A stretch of DNA of 15,134 bases from JAVBNC01 sp031551765 (lineage in GTDB: Bacteria > Desulfobacterota > Desulfovibrionia > Desulfovibrionales > Desulfovibrionaceae), in assembly GCA_031551765.1 (NCBI GenBank), contig JAVBNC010000133.1, forward strand, positions 1-15,134. Direction: 5' to 3'. The notes below the pieces were generated by a model. It made no database searches. It was not told where the DNA came from and saw only the letters and a list, made by a program, of their open reading frames with translations. Made by a program: the position numbers and the translations under genes. Numbering within the stretch: position 1 is the stretch's first letter; each line of letters starts with the position of its first letter. This document shows, piece after piece, positions 1 through 6,277 of the stretch.

Positions 1-69
1 AAGGCGAAGAATAATCCTTTGGGTTCGTATAAACTGTTGGCGGATTTCATCCGCAATCGCCAGCTTTAG
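1..69 (+). CDS. C-terminal tail of an unidentified protein (partial)
   Basis: Frame 1 is open from the window edge and ends with a TAG at 67-69. It encodes 22 residues ending in LLADFIRNRQL, with a natural amphipathic composition. A perfect hairpin followed by a T run lies 13 bases after the stop, which fits the end of a plus-strand gene converging on the Ldh2 operon. I do not recognise the protein. Because the following hairpin resembles IS200/IS605 right ends, a transposon gene is one possibility. The tail is too short to be sure that it is coding. Confidence 0.3.
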   Translation, partial: KAKNNPLGSYKLLADFIRNRQL

Positions 70-82
70 CTGTTACTCGTTA

Positions 83-115
83 CCACCGGCTTCAGCCGGT
101 GGAGTATTCCTTTTT
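83..115 (+). terminator. Hairpin terminator with T run
   Basis: There is a perfect 8-bp stem, CCACCGGC-TTCA-GCCGGTGG, at 83-102. Five T residues follow at 111-115, after an 8-base gap. It probably ends transcription of the plus-strand gene that stops at 69. The short GC hairpin with a TTCA loop also resembles subterminal hairpins of IS200/IS605 elements, so a transposon-end remnant is an alternative. Confidence 0.45.
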
Positions 116-136
116 GGCATGGCGAAACTGTCTGCC

Positions 137-226
137 CACCCTGTCAAAGTTTTTAGGAAAAGGGGATGGGGGTTCGGGGGAAGGGGAAAAACCCTTTTTC
201 CAAAAAGGTTTTTTACCCTTCCCCCG
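137..226 (-). repeat. Palindromic repeat family A, copy 1
   Basis: Two 25-bp arms (175-199 and 202-226) are separated by 2 bases and pair with two mismatches. Arm ends are CGGGGGAAGGGG / CCCTTCCCCCG. On the minus strand the stem is followed by a conserved tail (174 down to about 137) beginning AACCCCCATCCCC and containing AAAAACTTTGAC. The stem starts 9 bases after the Ldh2 stop, so it is positioned as a transcription-end or RNA-stabilising structure. There is no clear U run. Related copies lie at 4743-4834 and 15053-15134. Confidence 0.75.
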
Positions 227-235
227 ATTTTTACC

Positions 236-1285
236 TTACATATTAAACGGGATACCGCATTCCTTGCCCACGTCTTCCATATCTTTGATAACTTCGATGG
301 GCAGCGAGATGCCTTCCTTGCGGTTGATCTTGTCCCTGTGGATTTCGATTTCGCCGGGGTAGAAGATTTCGTCCACGCCGTAGGCTTTGGGGCCGTCTTT
401 AATTTCGCCGATGAACTGTTCGGCGCGCTGGCTGTATTCCTCAAAGGGCATGAAGGCTTCCACGTTCATGATGGTGATGCAGTGGCCGCAGTTGCTCTTC
501 TTGTCGTACATGAACGGGCTGTTGACGCCGGTCAGGAAGCCGCTGCCGGAAAGCACGCCGGACAGCACGTCCACCATGATGCCGATGCCGGAACCCTTGT
601 GCTGGGCCATGGGCAGGATAATGCCCTTGAAGGCTTCTTCCGCGTTGGTGGTGGGCTTGCCGTCAATGGTCAGTGCCCAGCCTTCCGGAATGGCTTCGCC
701 GCGCTGCTTGGCCACGGCTATTTTGCCGCGCGCGACGCCGGTGTTGGCGATATCCAGCACCAGGGGCGGGTATTTGCCGCCGGGCGCGGCAATGGACCAG
801 GGGTTGGTGCCGACCATTTTCTTGATGCCGCCCCAGGGGGGCATGGCCGGGCCGCCGTTGCTGGTCATAAAGGCCACGCAGCCTGCGGCCGCGGCCATGC
901 GGGTATAGTACATGACCGTGCCGAAGTGGTTGGAGTTGCGCACCGTCACCACGGCCACGCCGTATTTTTTGGCCCTGGCTATGGCTTCCTGCATGGCGGC
1001 CTTGGTAATGGCCTGGCCCATGCCCGCGTTGCCGTCCAGGCAGACGATGGAGCCGGAATCCCGCACCACGCTGTATTTTTCGTTGGGGAACATGACCTTG
1101 TTCTTGATGCGGCGGTAGTACCAGGACATGCGCAGCACGCCGTGGGACTGGTGGCCCCAAAGATCGGACTGCACCAGGGTGTCGGTAATCAGTTCCGCGT
1201 TTTCCTCGCAGGCGCCGGCGTGGAGGTAGACGGCCTTGACGAATTTTCTGAGGGGCTCATGCTGGACTGTTTTGGTGTTTTCCAT
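236..1285 (-). CDS. Ldh2-family NAD(P)-dependent 2-hydroxyacid dehydrogenase
   Basis: This is a full-length (349 aa) member of the malate/L-lactate/sulfolactate dehydrogenase family (Ldh2, ComC, YiaK type), cytoplasmic enzymes that interconvert 2-hydroxyacids and 2-oxoacids with NAD(P)H. Family signatures are visible: SHG at 47-49, NSNHFG around 117-122 with the probable catalytic H120, GTNPWSIAAP at 159-168, and HKGSG at 229-233 followed by a glycine-rich helix. The start is supported by AAAAGGAC a few bases upstream. It is the last gene of a minus-strand operon and lies 95 bases after the isomerase gene; that gap holds a copy of the proposed operator core, so it may have its own promoter. 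In relatives of this bacterium such enzymes include (R)-sulfolactate dehydrogenase, but no sulfolyase gene is present here. The family is certain and the substrate is unknown. Confidence 0.9.
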   Translation of the reverse strand: MENTKTVQHEPLRKFVKAVYLHAGACEENAELITDTLVQSDLWGHQSHGVLRMSWYYRRIKNKVMFPNEKYSVVRDSGSIVCLDGNAGMGQAITKAAMQEAIARAKKYGVAVVTVRNSNHFGTVMYYTRMAAAAGCVAFMTSNGGPAMPPWGGIKKMVGTNPWSIAAPGGKYPPLVLDIANTGVARGKIAVAKQRGEAIPEGWALTIDGKPTTNAEEAFKGIILPMAQHKGSGIGIMVDVLSGVLSGSGFLTGVNSPFMYDKKSNCGHCITIMNVEAFMPFEEYSQRAEQFIGEIKDGPKAYGVDEIFYPGEIEIHRDKINRKEGISLPIEVIKDMEDVGKECGIPFNM

Positions 1286-1369
1286 GGGGTGTCCTTTTGC
1301 ACCGCTTGGTGCGGGTCACGGTTACTGTAAACACATACTCCGTGCCGGGCCCCGCAATAGCGGAACGCC

Positions 1370-1378
1370 GGTATGACA
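1370..1378 (-). promoter_or_regulatory. Possible second operator core before the Ldh2 gene
   Basis: On the minus strand this reads TGTCATACC, identical over 9 bases to the core of the FadR-type operator at 3706-3716. It lies between the isomerase stop and the Ldh2 start, 85 bases before the Ldh2 ATG. The outer T and A of the 11-bp consensus are not conserved. A chance match cannot be excluded, but the position suits separate control of the Ldh2 gene by the operon's own GntR protein. Confidence 0.35.
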
Positions 1379-1380
1379 CA

Positions 1381-2199
1381 TTACTGCCAAATGGCGTCAC
1401 AGATCTCGTTCAAGTAGACCAAGGCCTGGCGGGCGGCGGTTTCGCTGTCCGGGGTCTGGCTGATTTCCAGAGAAATGAAGCGGTCGTAGCGCAGGGCTTT
1501 GAGCATGCGCAGCACCATGGCGAAATCAATGCTGCCCGTGCCGGGGCGGCCCCGGTTGGTGTCCGCGAAATGGACGTGGAAGTTCAGGTCCGCCGCTTCC
1601 ACCAGGCTGGCGGGAATGCAGGGGTCGTCAATCTGCATGTGGAAGGTGTCCAGCATGAGCTTGAGCCGGGGCAGCTTTTGCGCGCGCACCCAGTCCAGGG
1701 CCTCTTTGGTGCTGGTCATGTTGTCGATGCCGAAGCGGTTTTGCGGCTCCAGGGTAATGAACACGCCCGCCTTGTCCGCGTGGCCGCAGACTTCCGCAAA
1801 GGCGGCCTGCAGCCATTCCTTCGCTTCCGGACGGCCGCCCAGCAGGCCCCGGAACTTGCCGATATTCACCTGGCTGTTCACCACGGCGGCGAAATCCACG
1901 ATGCGCTTGGCCCGGTCAATGGCTTTGCGGCGGCCTTTTTCGTCCGGGTCAGTGAAAGAGAGCTTGTCTTCCGCGCCGGTCAGGCCCGTGCCGATGGCGG
2001 GAATGGCCAGGCCGTAGCGCTGCGTGGTTTTGCGGTACCATTCCGCGTCCAGCTCGTCCGGGTCGCGCAGAAAAAGTTCCACCCCGGCGTAGCCCATATC
2101 GCTGAGCTTTTTAAAAATGATTTCCGGGTCGCCGGACCAGGCCAGGGCTTTGGTACGGGTGTCCGGGGTGGCGACGGTGTAGGAGAATTTGGGCTGCAT
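1381..2199 (-). CDS. Sugar phosphate isomerase/epimerase (AP endonuclease 2-type TIM barrel)
   Basis: This is a 272-aa TIM-barrel protein of the xylose-isomerase-like superfamily that includes hydroxypyruvate isomerase, tagatose 3-epimerase and OtnI. The metal-binding tetrad is recognisable: E151 in LEPQNRF, D184 in LMLDTFHM, H210 in NFHVHF and E245 in SLEIS. H187 and the PGTGSIDF loop (219-226) are also typical. The chosen ATG at 2199 has GGAGG 4 bases upstream. A longer frame begins with GTG at 2250, overlapping the racemase stop (GTGA), but it has no ribosome binding site and adds 17 atypical residues. The gene follows the racemase gene and probably depends on the same transcript. Expected chemistry is aldose/ketose isomerisation or epimerisation of a small sugar or sugar acid. 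The exact substrate is not deducible. Confidence 0.87.
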   Translation of the reverse strand: MQPKFSYTVATPDTRTKALAWSGDPEIIFKKLSDMGYAGVELFLRDPDELDAEWYRKTTQRYGLAIPAIGTGLTGAEDKLSFTDPDEKGRRKAIDRAKRIVDFAAVVNSQVNIGKFRGLLGGRPEAKEWLQAAFAEVCGHADKAGVFITLEPQNRFGIDNMTSTKEALDWVRAQKLPRLKLMLDTFHMQIDDPCIPASLVEAADLNFHVHFADTNRGRPGTGSIDFAMVLRMLKALRYDRFISLEISQTPDSETAARQALVYLNEICDAIWQ

Positions 2200-2246
2200 G
2201 GAACCTCCGGCTGGCAAAGGGTGAACCGTTTTGGTGTGCAAGTAGG

Positions 2247-2906
2247 TCACGCGGACGCGAGTTTGCTCATGATGGAACGCACGCTGCTCTCCAGGCTGGT
2301 CAGCACGGGCAGGCCCAGGGGCGCGAGCAGCGGGACGGCGCGGGCCATGGAAATTTGGGCCAGCACCAACCGGTCGCAGTCCGGGGCCAGTTTTTTGGCC
2401 TGCTCAAGGATAAGGGCGTCGTGCCGCGCGGGGTCGCTGCCCAGGCAGGCAAAGGCTTCCGGCACGGCCACGGAGCGGATGGTCAGCCTGGTGCCCAGCG
2501 CTTCGGCCTGTTCCTTAAGCTGGACCACGGTCAGCTCTTCCGCTTTGGGCACGGTGGCGATAACCCCCACCCGGCCGTCCGTGGCGGCGGCTTCCTGCAG
2601 CATGGCCGCGTCCACGCTCATTAGCGGGACGCCGTAAAAGGGCTCCAACACGGCCAAGGACGGGGAAAATACCGAGCAGGAAAAAAGGATGCCGTCCACG
2701 CCGCTTTCTTCCGCACTGGCCAGCAGGGCGGCGAAGCGGCGCAGAATAGGCGGGGTGACGCCCCCGGCCTGTTGCACGGCGGGCAGCAGACCCTCGTCCA
2801 TGAAAATTTGCAGCCGCGCCTGGGGGGCGTAGCGGGCAAAGCCTTCCAGCGTGGGCTCTATGGCGGCGCGGGTGGCGAAAATAAGGCCGATCAGGGGAGA
2901 GGGCAT
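2247..2906 (-). CDS. Aspartate/glutamate/hydantoin racemase-family protein
   Basis: This 219-aa protein has the pseudo-symmetric two-domain layout of the Asp/Glu racemase superfamily, cytoplasmic cofactor-free racemases and isomerases that use two cysteines. The first catalytic region is clear: GILFSCSVFSP with C77. In the second half the expected cysteine position, in VLAQISMA at 181-188, is I185, so a classical two-base racemase mechanism is doubtful. Start ATG at 2906 has AGGAG 6 bases upstream. The gene begins 11 bases after the GntR stop, and its stop region overlaps an alternative start of the isomerase gene, so the genes are one transcription unit. It may act on a hydroxyacid or amino acid handled by the neighbouring dehydrogenases. 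The family is confident and the activity is uncertain. Confidence 0.8.
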   Translation of the reverse strand: MPSPLIGLIFATRAAIEPTLEGFARYAPQARLQIFMDEGLLPAVQQAGGVTPPILRRFAALLASAEESGVDGILFSCSVFSPSLAVLEPFYGVPLMSVDAAMLQEAAATDGRVGVIATVPKAEELTVVQLKEQAEALGTRLTIRSVAVPEAFACLGSDPARHDALILEQAKKLAPDCDRLVLAQISMARAVPLLAPLGLPVLTSLESSVRSIMSKLASA

Positions 2907-2917
2907 GGGCGCTCCTG

Positions 2918-3685
2918 TCAGCGGCGTTTAGGCCGCGTTTGCGGCGGGGTTTCCGGAGAAGAGGCGGACCAGAATATAGTGTTCACGTCGCTCAGGTGGG
3001 CGAGCACGGCACTTTCAGCCGCGTCCGGGTCATTTTTTTCCAGGGCGGCCAGAATGCGGCCGTGGGCTTCCAGGGTTTTTTCCATGCGTCCGGGGCGGCG
3101 CAGGTTGGAGAGGCGTTGTTCCAGCAGCCAGGCGCAAAAGGCGTCAAAGGCCGCCGTGACCAGGGGGTTGCCGCTTATTTCGCCCACGGCGCGGTGAAAG
3201 GCCACGTCCAGGGCCGCGAAGCGTTCCGTGGAACCCAGGGCTTCCCGGCAGGTTTCCTGAATTTTCCGCAACTTGGCGAGCTGTTGTTCCGTGGCGTGCG
3301 GGGCCACGTGACGGGCCACGGCGCTTTCAAAAATCAGGCGCAGCTCCTGCATGTGGCGCTGGCCCTCTTCCGTGCTCAGGCTTATTTTGACCGCGGCGTC
3401 CATTTCCTTAAGCAAGGGAGCCACGGTGGCGGTGCGCACCTTGGCCCGCAGGCCGGGGCGCACCTCTATAAGCCCCATGCGGGCGAGCTTGGCCAGGGAT
3501 TCGCGCACGGCCGGGCGGCCCACGCCGAATTCCGCCATCAGCGCGCGTTCGGAAGGCAGTTCGCTCCCCACGCCGTAGGTGCCGTTGCGGATGTCCTGGA
3601 GCAGATATTCCGTGACGTCCTCATGGATTTTGCGGTGGTGCACTTCCCGGATCCGGGAACGCGCTATGGCAGTGGGTGTTTTCAT
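2918..3685 (-). CDS. GntR-family regulator with FCD domain, NanR-like
   Basis: The product is a 255-aa DNA-binding repressor or activator. An N-terminal winged helix-turn-helix carries LPSERALMAEFGVGRPAVRE and is followed by an all-helical FCD ligand domain. Likely metal/ligand residues are the Asp and His of LDVAFH, the His of EAHGRIL and the His of VLAHLSDV. Overall it resembles E. coli NanR, but no sialate genes are nearby. It heads the minus-strand operon and presumably senses a substrate or intermediate. Upstream in-frame starts exist: TTG at 3736, ATG at 3712 and 3697. I chose ATG 3685 because the 3712 codon lies inside the predicted operator and a plausible promoter (TTGCAT, 17 bases, TATGAC) overlaps the others. 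No strong ribosome site supports any of them, so the start is tentative. Confidence 0.85.
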   Translation of the reverse strand: MKTPTAIARSRIREVHHRKIHEDVTEYLLQDIRNGTYGVGSELPSERALMAEFGVGRPAVRESLAKLARMGLIEVRPGLRAKVRTATVAPLLKEMDAAVKISLSTEEGQRHMQELRLIFESAVARHVAPHATEQQLAKLRKIQETCREALGSTERFAALDVAFHRAVGEISGNPLVTAAFDAFCAWLLEQRLSNLRRPGRMEKTLEAHGRILAALEKNDPDAAESAVLAHLSDVNTIFWSASSPETPPQTRPKRR

Positions 3686-3705
3686 AATTGCCGTCATTTT
3701 TTTAC

Positions 3706-3716
3706 TTGTCATACCA
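3706..3716. promoter_or_regulatory. FadR-type operator in the divergent promoter region
   Basis: TTGTCATACCA matches the FCD/FadR-subfamily consensus TNGTNNNACNA at every fixed position on both strands. It lies between the divergent GntR operon and the reductase gene. It overlaps a candidate minus-strand -10 element (TATGAC), so autoregulation and shared control of both transcription units are likely. A related inverted repeat, TTGC-CAT-GCAA (3726-3736), is centred exactly 20 bp away. Confidence 0.55.
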
Positions 3717-3732
3717 GTTACTATGTTGCCAT

Positions 3733-3753
3733 GCAAGCATCTTTTATGCTAGC
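3733..3753. promoter_or_regulatory. Imperfect inverted repeat in the divergent promoter region
   Basis: GCAAGCAT and ATGCTAGC form 8-bp arms around CTTTT with one mismatch. The repeat lies 60 bases before the reductase start. It could be a further operator half-site pair or overlap the reductase promoter, since TATGCT at 3745-3750 resembles a -10 box. No protein can be assigned to it. Confidence 0.3.
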
Positions 3754-3813
3754 AGGGAGTTGTTCCGAAATTTTAGAAGTCATCCCAAATTTTAAACCCG
3801 CCGGGGAGGCGAC

Positions 3814-4713
3814 ATGAGCGCGACGAAACAGAAGACCATCGGTTTTGTGGGACTGGGCCAGATGGGCAAGCATATGGCGAAAAACCTGATGGGGCCGGAC
3901 GTGTCCCTTATCGTCACCGACCTTTCGCAGGAGCATTTCGCGGCCTACCGCAAGGCCGGGGCCAAAGCCACCGCCAATTTGAAAGAGATTGCGGAAGCGG
4001 ACATCATTTTTCTCAGCCTGCCGGGAGACAACGCCGTGAAAGCCGTGCTGCTGGGCGAAAAAGGCCTGCTCCCCCTGCTGCGCAAGGGGCAGATCGTGGT
4101 GGATCTCAGCACCATCACCTACGCCGCTACCAAGGAAATTGCCGTGGCCCTGAAAGAGAAGGGCGTGGAGTTCATGGACGCCCCCGTGTCCGGCATGGAG
4201 GCGCGCGCTCAGGATGCCACCCTCAGCATCATGGCGGGCGGCGCCAAAAAGACCCTGACGGCCGTTAAGCCCTACTTCATGCGCATGGGCAACAAGCTGC
4301 TGCACATGGGCGACGTGGGGGCCGGGCAACTGACCAAGCTTATCAACCAGCTGCTGTTCGACATCAACATGGCCGCCGTGGCGGAAATTCTGCCTCTGGC
4401 CGTGAAAATGGGCCTGGACCCGGAAAAGATGGGCGAAATCATCAACAGCGGCACGGGCCGCAGCTACGCCTCGGAATTCTTCATCCCCCGCATTCTGAAA
4501 AACCACTTCAGCGACGGCTACCCCATGCACCACGCGTACAAGGACCTGGTCAGCGCGGCCGTGGTCGGCGCTCAGGAAACCGTGCCCATGCCCGTGCTGG
4601 CCGCCGCCACGGCCACCTACCAGATGGCCCTGTGCAAGGGCTACGGCAAAGAGGACAAGGGCGCCATGGTCAAAGTGTACGAGGAACTCTTGGGCGTGCA
4701 GTGTCGTAAGTAA
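3814..4713 (+). CDS. NAD(P)-dependent reductase, 3-hydroxyisobutyrate dehydrogenase family
   Basis: This is a 299-aa cytoplasmic beta-hydroxyacid dehydrogenase, a family that includes 3-hydroxyisobutyrate dehydrogenase, tartronate semialdehyde reductase and sulfolactaldehyde reductase. The Rossmann motif GFVGLGQMG is at 10-18. The substrate loop DAPVSGMEARAQ starts at 122. The catalytic lysine region GAGQLTKLINQ has K175 and N178, and YKDL is at 242-245. The start is supported by GGGGAGG 6 bases upstream. The gene is divergent from the GntR-racemase-isomerase-Ldh2 operon and shares its regulatory region, so it probably works in the same pathway, interconverting a semialdehyde and a hydroxyacid. 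It ends before repeat copy 2 and a terminator. The length and all key residues are normal. The substrate is not determinable. Confidence 0.9.
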   Translation: MSATKQKTIGFVGLGQMGKHMAKNLMGPDVSLIVTDLSQEHFAAYRKAGAKATANLKEIAEADIIFLSLPGDNAVKAVLLGEKGLLPLLRKGQIVVDLSTITYAATKEIAVALKEKGVEFMDAPVSGMEARAQDATLSIMAGGAKKTLTAVKPYFMRMGNKLLHMGDVGAGQLTKLINQLLFDINMAAVAEILPLAVKMGLDPEKMGEIINSGTGRSYASEFFIPRILKNHFSDGYPMHHAYKDLVSAAVVGAQETVPMPVLAAATATYQMALCKGYGKEDKGAMVKVYEELLGVQCRK

Positions 4714-4742
4714 CTGGGGAGGGTGAGGGTTGCCTTGGGCGG

Positions 4743-4834
4743 CCGGGGGAAGGGGAATGCCTTTCTTGGAAGAAAGGCTTTCCCCTTCCCCCGGACCCCC
4801 ATCCTCTTGCCAAAGAACTTTGACCGGGCGGCGC
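4743..4834 (+). repeat. Palindromic repeat family A, copy 2
   Basis: Two 25-bp arms (4743-4767 and 4770-4794) separated by 2 bases pair with a single mismatch, starting CCGGGGGAAGGGGAA and ending TTCCCCTTCCCCCGG. The tail ACCCCCATCC...AACTTTGACCGGG follows. It has the same architecture and tail as copy 1, and like it lies directly after a gene (29 bases beyond the reductase stop) in the gene's own orientation. Confidence 0.8.
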
Positions 4835-4842
4835 CGTGTGCT

Positions 4843-4861
4843 GGCGGTTCCGCCTTTTTTT
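4843..4861 (+). terminator. Rho-independent terminator
   Basis: GGCGG-TT-CCGCC is followed immediately by seven T residues (4855-4861). The stem is short but GC-only. It lies after repeat copy 2, ends transcription of the reductase gene, and insulates the downstream GntR/CODH-like region. Confidence 0.55.
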
Positions 4862-4909
4862 CTCTGTGTGGTGCGGGGAATAGAGGATTTGGACTTGTTT
4901 TGGACTCCA

Positions 4910-4943
4910 AATTGTTGACAGTTTACAATTAGCTTTTTATGGT
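4910..4943 (+). promoter_or_regulatory. Sigma70-type promoter with overlapping inverted repeat
   Basis: A perfect TTGACA (4915-4920) is followed after 17 bases by TATGGT (4938-4943). The inverted repeat AATTGT (4910-4915) / ACAATT (4925-4930) brackets the -35 box, with TTGT...ACAA half-sites like those of GntR-family operators. Transcription should begin near 4950, upstream of the ATG at 4982. The layout suggests repression by the GntR gene that follows. Confidence 0.6.
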
Positions 4944-4981
4944 TGGCCGACCGTCAATCCCCCTATCAAGAGTGTCGGATC

Positions 4982-5650
4982 ATGAGCCCCATCGAGCGCC
5001 CGGAAGGGCTGACCGCGCAGGTCTACAAGGAAATGGAACGCATGGTGCTGGAGGGCGAGCTCAAGCCCGGCGAGCGCCTGAACGAATACGCCCTGTCCGT
5101 GCGCCTGGGCGTCAGCAGGGGGCCGGTGCGCGAAGCCCGGCGCGCCCTGGAAAAGGCGGGCCTGCTGCACAGCGTGCCCGCGCGGGGCGTGTTTGTCCGC
5201 AAAATGAGCCCGCGCGAAATTGTGGAAAATTACGAGATCCGCGCGCTGCTGACCGGCTTCTTGTGCGGCCGGGCGGCGGAACGGGCCAAAACCGGGGACA
5301 AGCGGCGGCTGTGGACCATGCTGGCCGCCATGGAAGACGCCGTGGCCCGGGGCGAGATTGACGAATACTACGGCGTGAACCTGGAATTCCACGCCCTCAT
5401 CAACCGCCTGGCGGACCACGACTACGCCCGCAGCACCTACGAGGCGGTGATCAAAGAAACCCACCACTGCCGTACTTCCGTCATCGACCCCGTGGTCACC
5501 AACAGCCAGCACCGCCAGCTTCTGGAAGCCTTTGAGGCCAAGGACGCGGCCGCCGCCCGCCATCTTGGGGAAACCCACGTGCTGGCGGGCAAGGACCGCT
5601 GGGTCCAGGCGGAGTCCGCGGCCTTGAGGGAAGCGGAACGCGCGTCATAA
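4982..5650 (+). CDS. GntR-family regulator with FCD domain
   Basis: The product is a 222-aa regulator with an N-terminal winged helix-turn-helix (PGERLNEYALSVRLGVSRG followed by PVREARRALEKAG) and a helical FCD effector domain. NLEFH, SQHRQLLEAF and RHLGETH supply the likely metal-binding His residues. ATG 4982 was chosen although the frame is open from a TTG at 4943, because that codon overlaps the predicted -10 box. The ribosome site AAGAG is weak. It lies 94 bases before the CooF-like gene on the same strand, with no convincing terminator between them, so it may lead or control the CODH-like operon. Its effector is unknown, and it is clearly different in sequence from the other FCD regulator in the window. 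Confidence 0.87.
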   Translation: MSPIERPEGLTAQVYKEMERMVLEGELKPGERLNEYALSVRLGVSRGPVREARRALEKAGLLHSVPARGVFVRKMSPREIVENYEIRALLTGFLCGRAAERAKTGDKRRLWTMLAAMEDAVARGEIDEYYGVNLEFHALINRLADHDYARSTYEAVIKETHHCRTSVIDPVVTNSQHRQLLEAFEAKDAAAARHLGETHVLAGKDRWVQAESAALREAERAS

Positions 5651-5661
5651 ATTTTCATGCG

Positions 5662-5688
5662 GCCGGTCTGTGTTCATCCAGACGCGGC
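5662..5688 (+). other. Bulged hairpin upstream of the CooF-like gene
   Basis: GCCGGTCTG and CAGAC-G-CGGC can form a 9-bp stem with one bulged G and an 8-base loop. There is no following T run, so it is not a simple terminator. It could be an operator-like inverted repeat or a leader structure for the ferredoxin gene. Confidence 0.25.
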
Positions 5689-5744
5689 ACGCGGCACTTG
5701 AGGTCTGTGCTTTGAACGCATCTGTAACCAAAGGGGCGAAAGGC

Positions 5745-6263
5745 ATGAAACGAATCTGGGTAGACGGCGACAAATGCCTGGGCTGCAAGGCCTGCGAGAT
5801 AGCCTGCGCCGTGGAGCGCGGCTCGCTGTCCAAAACGCTGCTGGGCGCGGTGAAGGAAGACCCCAAGCCCGTGGCCAACGTGACCGTGGTCGGCGCGGCG
5901 GGGCGCAGTTTCCCCCTGCAGTGCAGGCACTGCGAATCCGCGCGCTGTCTGAGCGCCTGCCCCAGCGGGGCCATGAGCAGGGACGGGGAGAGCGGCCTTA
6001 TCGCCGTGGACGCCAACACCTGCTGCGGTTGCTGGATGTGCGTCATGTCCTGCCCCTTCGGCGTGATCAAGCCGTTGGCGGCCTATAAAAAAGCCGCCAA
6101 GTGCGACGCCTGCATGAATATGGACGAAGCGGCCTGTGTAGCGGCCTGCCCCACGGGCGCGTTGCTGGCCTGTGACGCGAAAGAGTACGAAGCCCTGCTC
6201 GCGGCGAAAAAATCAAGCGTCGCCGCCCTGCTCAACGCCTGCGCGCAAGCGGAAACCAGATAA
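5745..6263 (+). CDS. cooF: CooF-like ferredoxin with four [4Fe-4S] sites
   Basis: This 172-aa cytoplasmic electron carrier has sixteen well-spaced cysteines: C11/14/17/21, C60/63/68/72, C93/96/99/103 and C120/123/131/135, enough for four [4Fe-4S] clusters. The opening MKRIWVDGDKCLGCKACEIA is typical of CooF, the electron acceptor of CO dehydrogenase; HycB/HydN-type ferredoxins are similar. The immediate neighbour encodes a CooS-like protein, which favours CooF. ATG 5745 gives the usual CooF N-terminus and has AAGGGG 8 bases upstream. The open frame extends to a GTG at 5670, but this adds nonhomologous residues. It would pass electrons from the CODH-like protein to the FAD oxidoreductase. The gene is 14 bases before the CODH-like start, so co-transcription is likely. 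Confidence 0.85.
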   Translation: MKRIWVDGDKCLGCKACEIACAVERGSLSKTLLGAVKEDPKPVANVTVVGAAGRSFPLQCRHCESARCLSACPSGAMSRDGESGLIAVDANTCCGCWMCVMSCPFGVIKPLAAYKKAAKCDACMNMDEAACVAACPTGALLACDAKEYEALLAAKKSSVAALLNACAQAETR

Positions 6264-6277
6264 TTCAGGAGACAGCC

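Noticed and set aside
119..1330. 403-codon plus-strand frame
   Set aside because: It is antisense to the Ldh2 gene, runs through the palindromic repeat, and has no ribosome site or recognisable motif.
1297..2637. 446-codon plus-strand frame
   Set aside because: It is antisense to the isomerase and racemase genes, with no motif or credible start.
4943..4981. TTG-initiated extension of the second GntR regulator
   Set aside because: The codon overlaps the -10 box of a good promoter and has no ribosome site. ATG 4982 gives a normal N-terminus.
5670..5744. GTG-initiated extension of the CooF-like protein
   Set aside because: CooF proteins begin at the MKRI-type sequence found at 5745, and the extension falls on a hairpin.
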